DNA of 5,576 bases from Chlamydia trachomatis (GTDB lineage Bacteria > Chlamydiota > Chlamydiia > Chlamydiales > 2-12-FULL-49-11). The notes under the pieces were generated by a model. It was given only the letters and a program-made list of their open reading frames with translations. It searched no databases and was not told the DNA's origin. Made by a program: the position numbers and the translations under genes. The stretch is from positions 1-5,576 of the forward strand of contig CAMCSI010000093.1 of the NCBI GenBank assembly GCA_945877885.1. Direction: 5' to 3'. Of this stretch, positions 5,378 to 5,576 are shown piece after piece (position 1 is the stretch's first letter; each line of letters starts with the position of its first letter).

Positions 5378-5405
5378 GAAACACCCCCACGTAGGTGGGG
5401 AATAG
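5378..5405 (-). CRISPR. Single CRISPR-repeat-like sequence, type I-E class
   Basis: These 28 bases begin GAAACAC, have a 6-bp CCCCAC/GTGGGG stem around GTAG, and end in AATAG. The length, the GAAACAC edge and the CCCCAC...GTGGGGAA core are those of type I-E (Cse/Cas-E) repeats. No second copy is found at 60-62 bp on either side, no cas gene is in the window, and the flanks look unrelated. It is either a leftover from a destroyed array or a chance hairpin. An IS30 element begins 43 bp to the right. Confidence 0.35.
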
Positions 5406-5447
5406 TTGATCTACTACCGACTAAAATAAAATAAAACAACAATATTC

Positions 5448-5576
5448 GGCCCATTGAACCTTGAAGTGCACGAAAAGAGGCATAAAAATTATTACAAATC
5501 ACTAATGTGTCCCCAAGTTTAACACGCCTGTTGATAATCTTTCAAATGCTTCCAGTGGTGTTTCAAAATCAAGAAT
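5448..5576 (-). mobile_element. IS30-family element, one end only (continues past window)
   Basis: The terminal repeat GGCCCATTGAACCTTGAAGT (from 5448), then GCAC, matches the ends of the IS30 relic at 3494-3830 in layout and sequence. The inside of the element aligns with the relic's C-terminal side throughout. The rest lies outside the window, so whether it is complete is unknown. If it is, it could supply transposase to the deleted copy. Confidence 0.7.
5502..5576 (-). CDS. IS30-family transposase, C-terminal 24 residues
   Basis: The frame enters from the window edge and reads ILDFETPLEAFERLSTGV, then LNLGTH and TAG at 5504-5502. It matches the relic's LGFETPSEVFDRLSAG and the family's conserved tail, where a Gly-x-x-TP-x-E-x-F segment ends the catalytic domain. 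The protein catalyses cut-and-paste or copy-out movement between its terminal repeats. Only the tail is visible, so activity cannot be judged. The stop lies about 30 bp inside the end of the terminal repeat, as expected for this family. Confidence 0.75.
   Translation of the reverse strand: MLDFETPLEAFERLSTGVLNLGTH

Noticed and set aside
5317..5502. A 61-codon minus-strand frame running through the CRISPR-like repeat and the IS30 end
   Set aside because: It starts inside the IS30 stop region and crosses the terminal repeat and the hairpin. No Shine-Dalgarno or family similarity is seen. The PHLRGGVS part is only the translated repeat.

Overview
The window is AT-rich bacterial DNA that looks like an accessory region worn down by mobile elements. 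Genes are sparse, mostly on the minus strand, and set among insertion-sequence debris, direct repeats and fossil gene ends. AT-rich coding, IS30-type transposase pieces, a YhcG-type nuclease and several secreted proteins of unknown role would fit an amoeba-associated bacterium such as an environmental chlamydia (Parachlamydiaceae-like) or a Legionella-like organism. This is inference; no marker gene in the window proves it.

Layout. 1-859 (minus): most of a YhcG/DUF1016 PDDEXK nuclease, its C-terminus cut by the window edge. 921-1002: first copy of a direct repeat that holds integrase arm-like GTGCGTA motifs and a minus-strand terminator. 1059-1154: a near-perfect hairpin element flanked by TA, probably a MITE, which carries a plausible outward promoter. 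1185-1580 (plus): a short protein resembling the front of a D-Ala-D-Ala dipeptidase but lacking the catalytic part. 1723-2778 (minus): an exported protein of unknown function with a good promoter almost touching its start codon. 2933-3491 (minus): a TetR regulator whose first 32 residues are separated from the rest by a one-base shift in a run of seven A. 3494-3830: an internally deleted IS30 element ending three bases before the TetR start codon. 3831-4150: gene-poor, with one fossil reading frame. 4151-4397: second repeat copy, a 23-bp tRNA 3'-end fragment and a third set of arm-like motifs, together shaped like a phage or island attachment site. 4434-5165 (minus): a lipoprotein. 5260-5297: an A/T-only palindrome. 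5378-5405: a lone type I-E-like CRISPR repeat. 5448-5576: the end of a second IS30 element, running off the window.

How it fits together. No multi-gene pathway or operon is visible; each gene stands alone. The two long direct repeats (921-1002 and 4151-4229) bracket a segment of about 3.2 kb, which suggests tandem integration of related elements by one tyrosine recombinase, followed by decay. IS30 copies lie beside the TetR start and beside the lone CRISPR-like repeat, so they may have reshaped expression of the first and helped dismantle the second. I do not see a convincing complete new system. The most distinctive structures are the attachment-site-like array, the hairpin MITE with its promoter, and the frameshifted TetR beside the IS30 relic.
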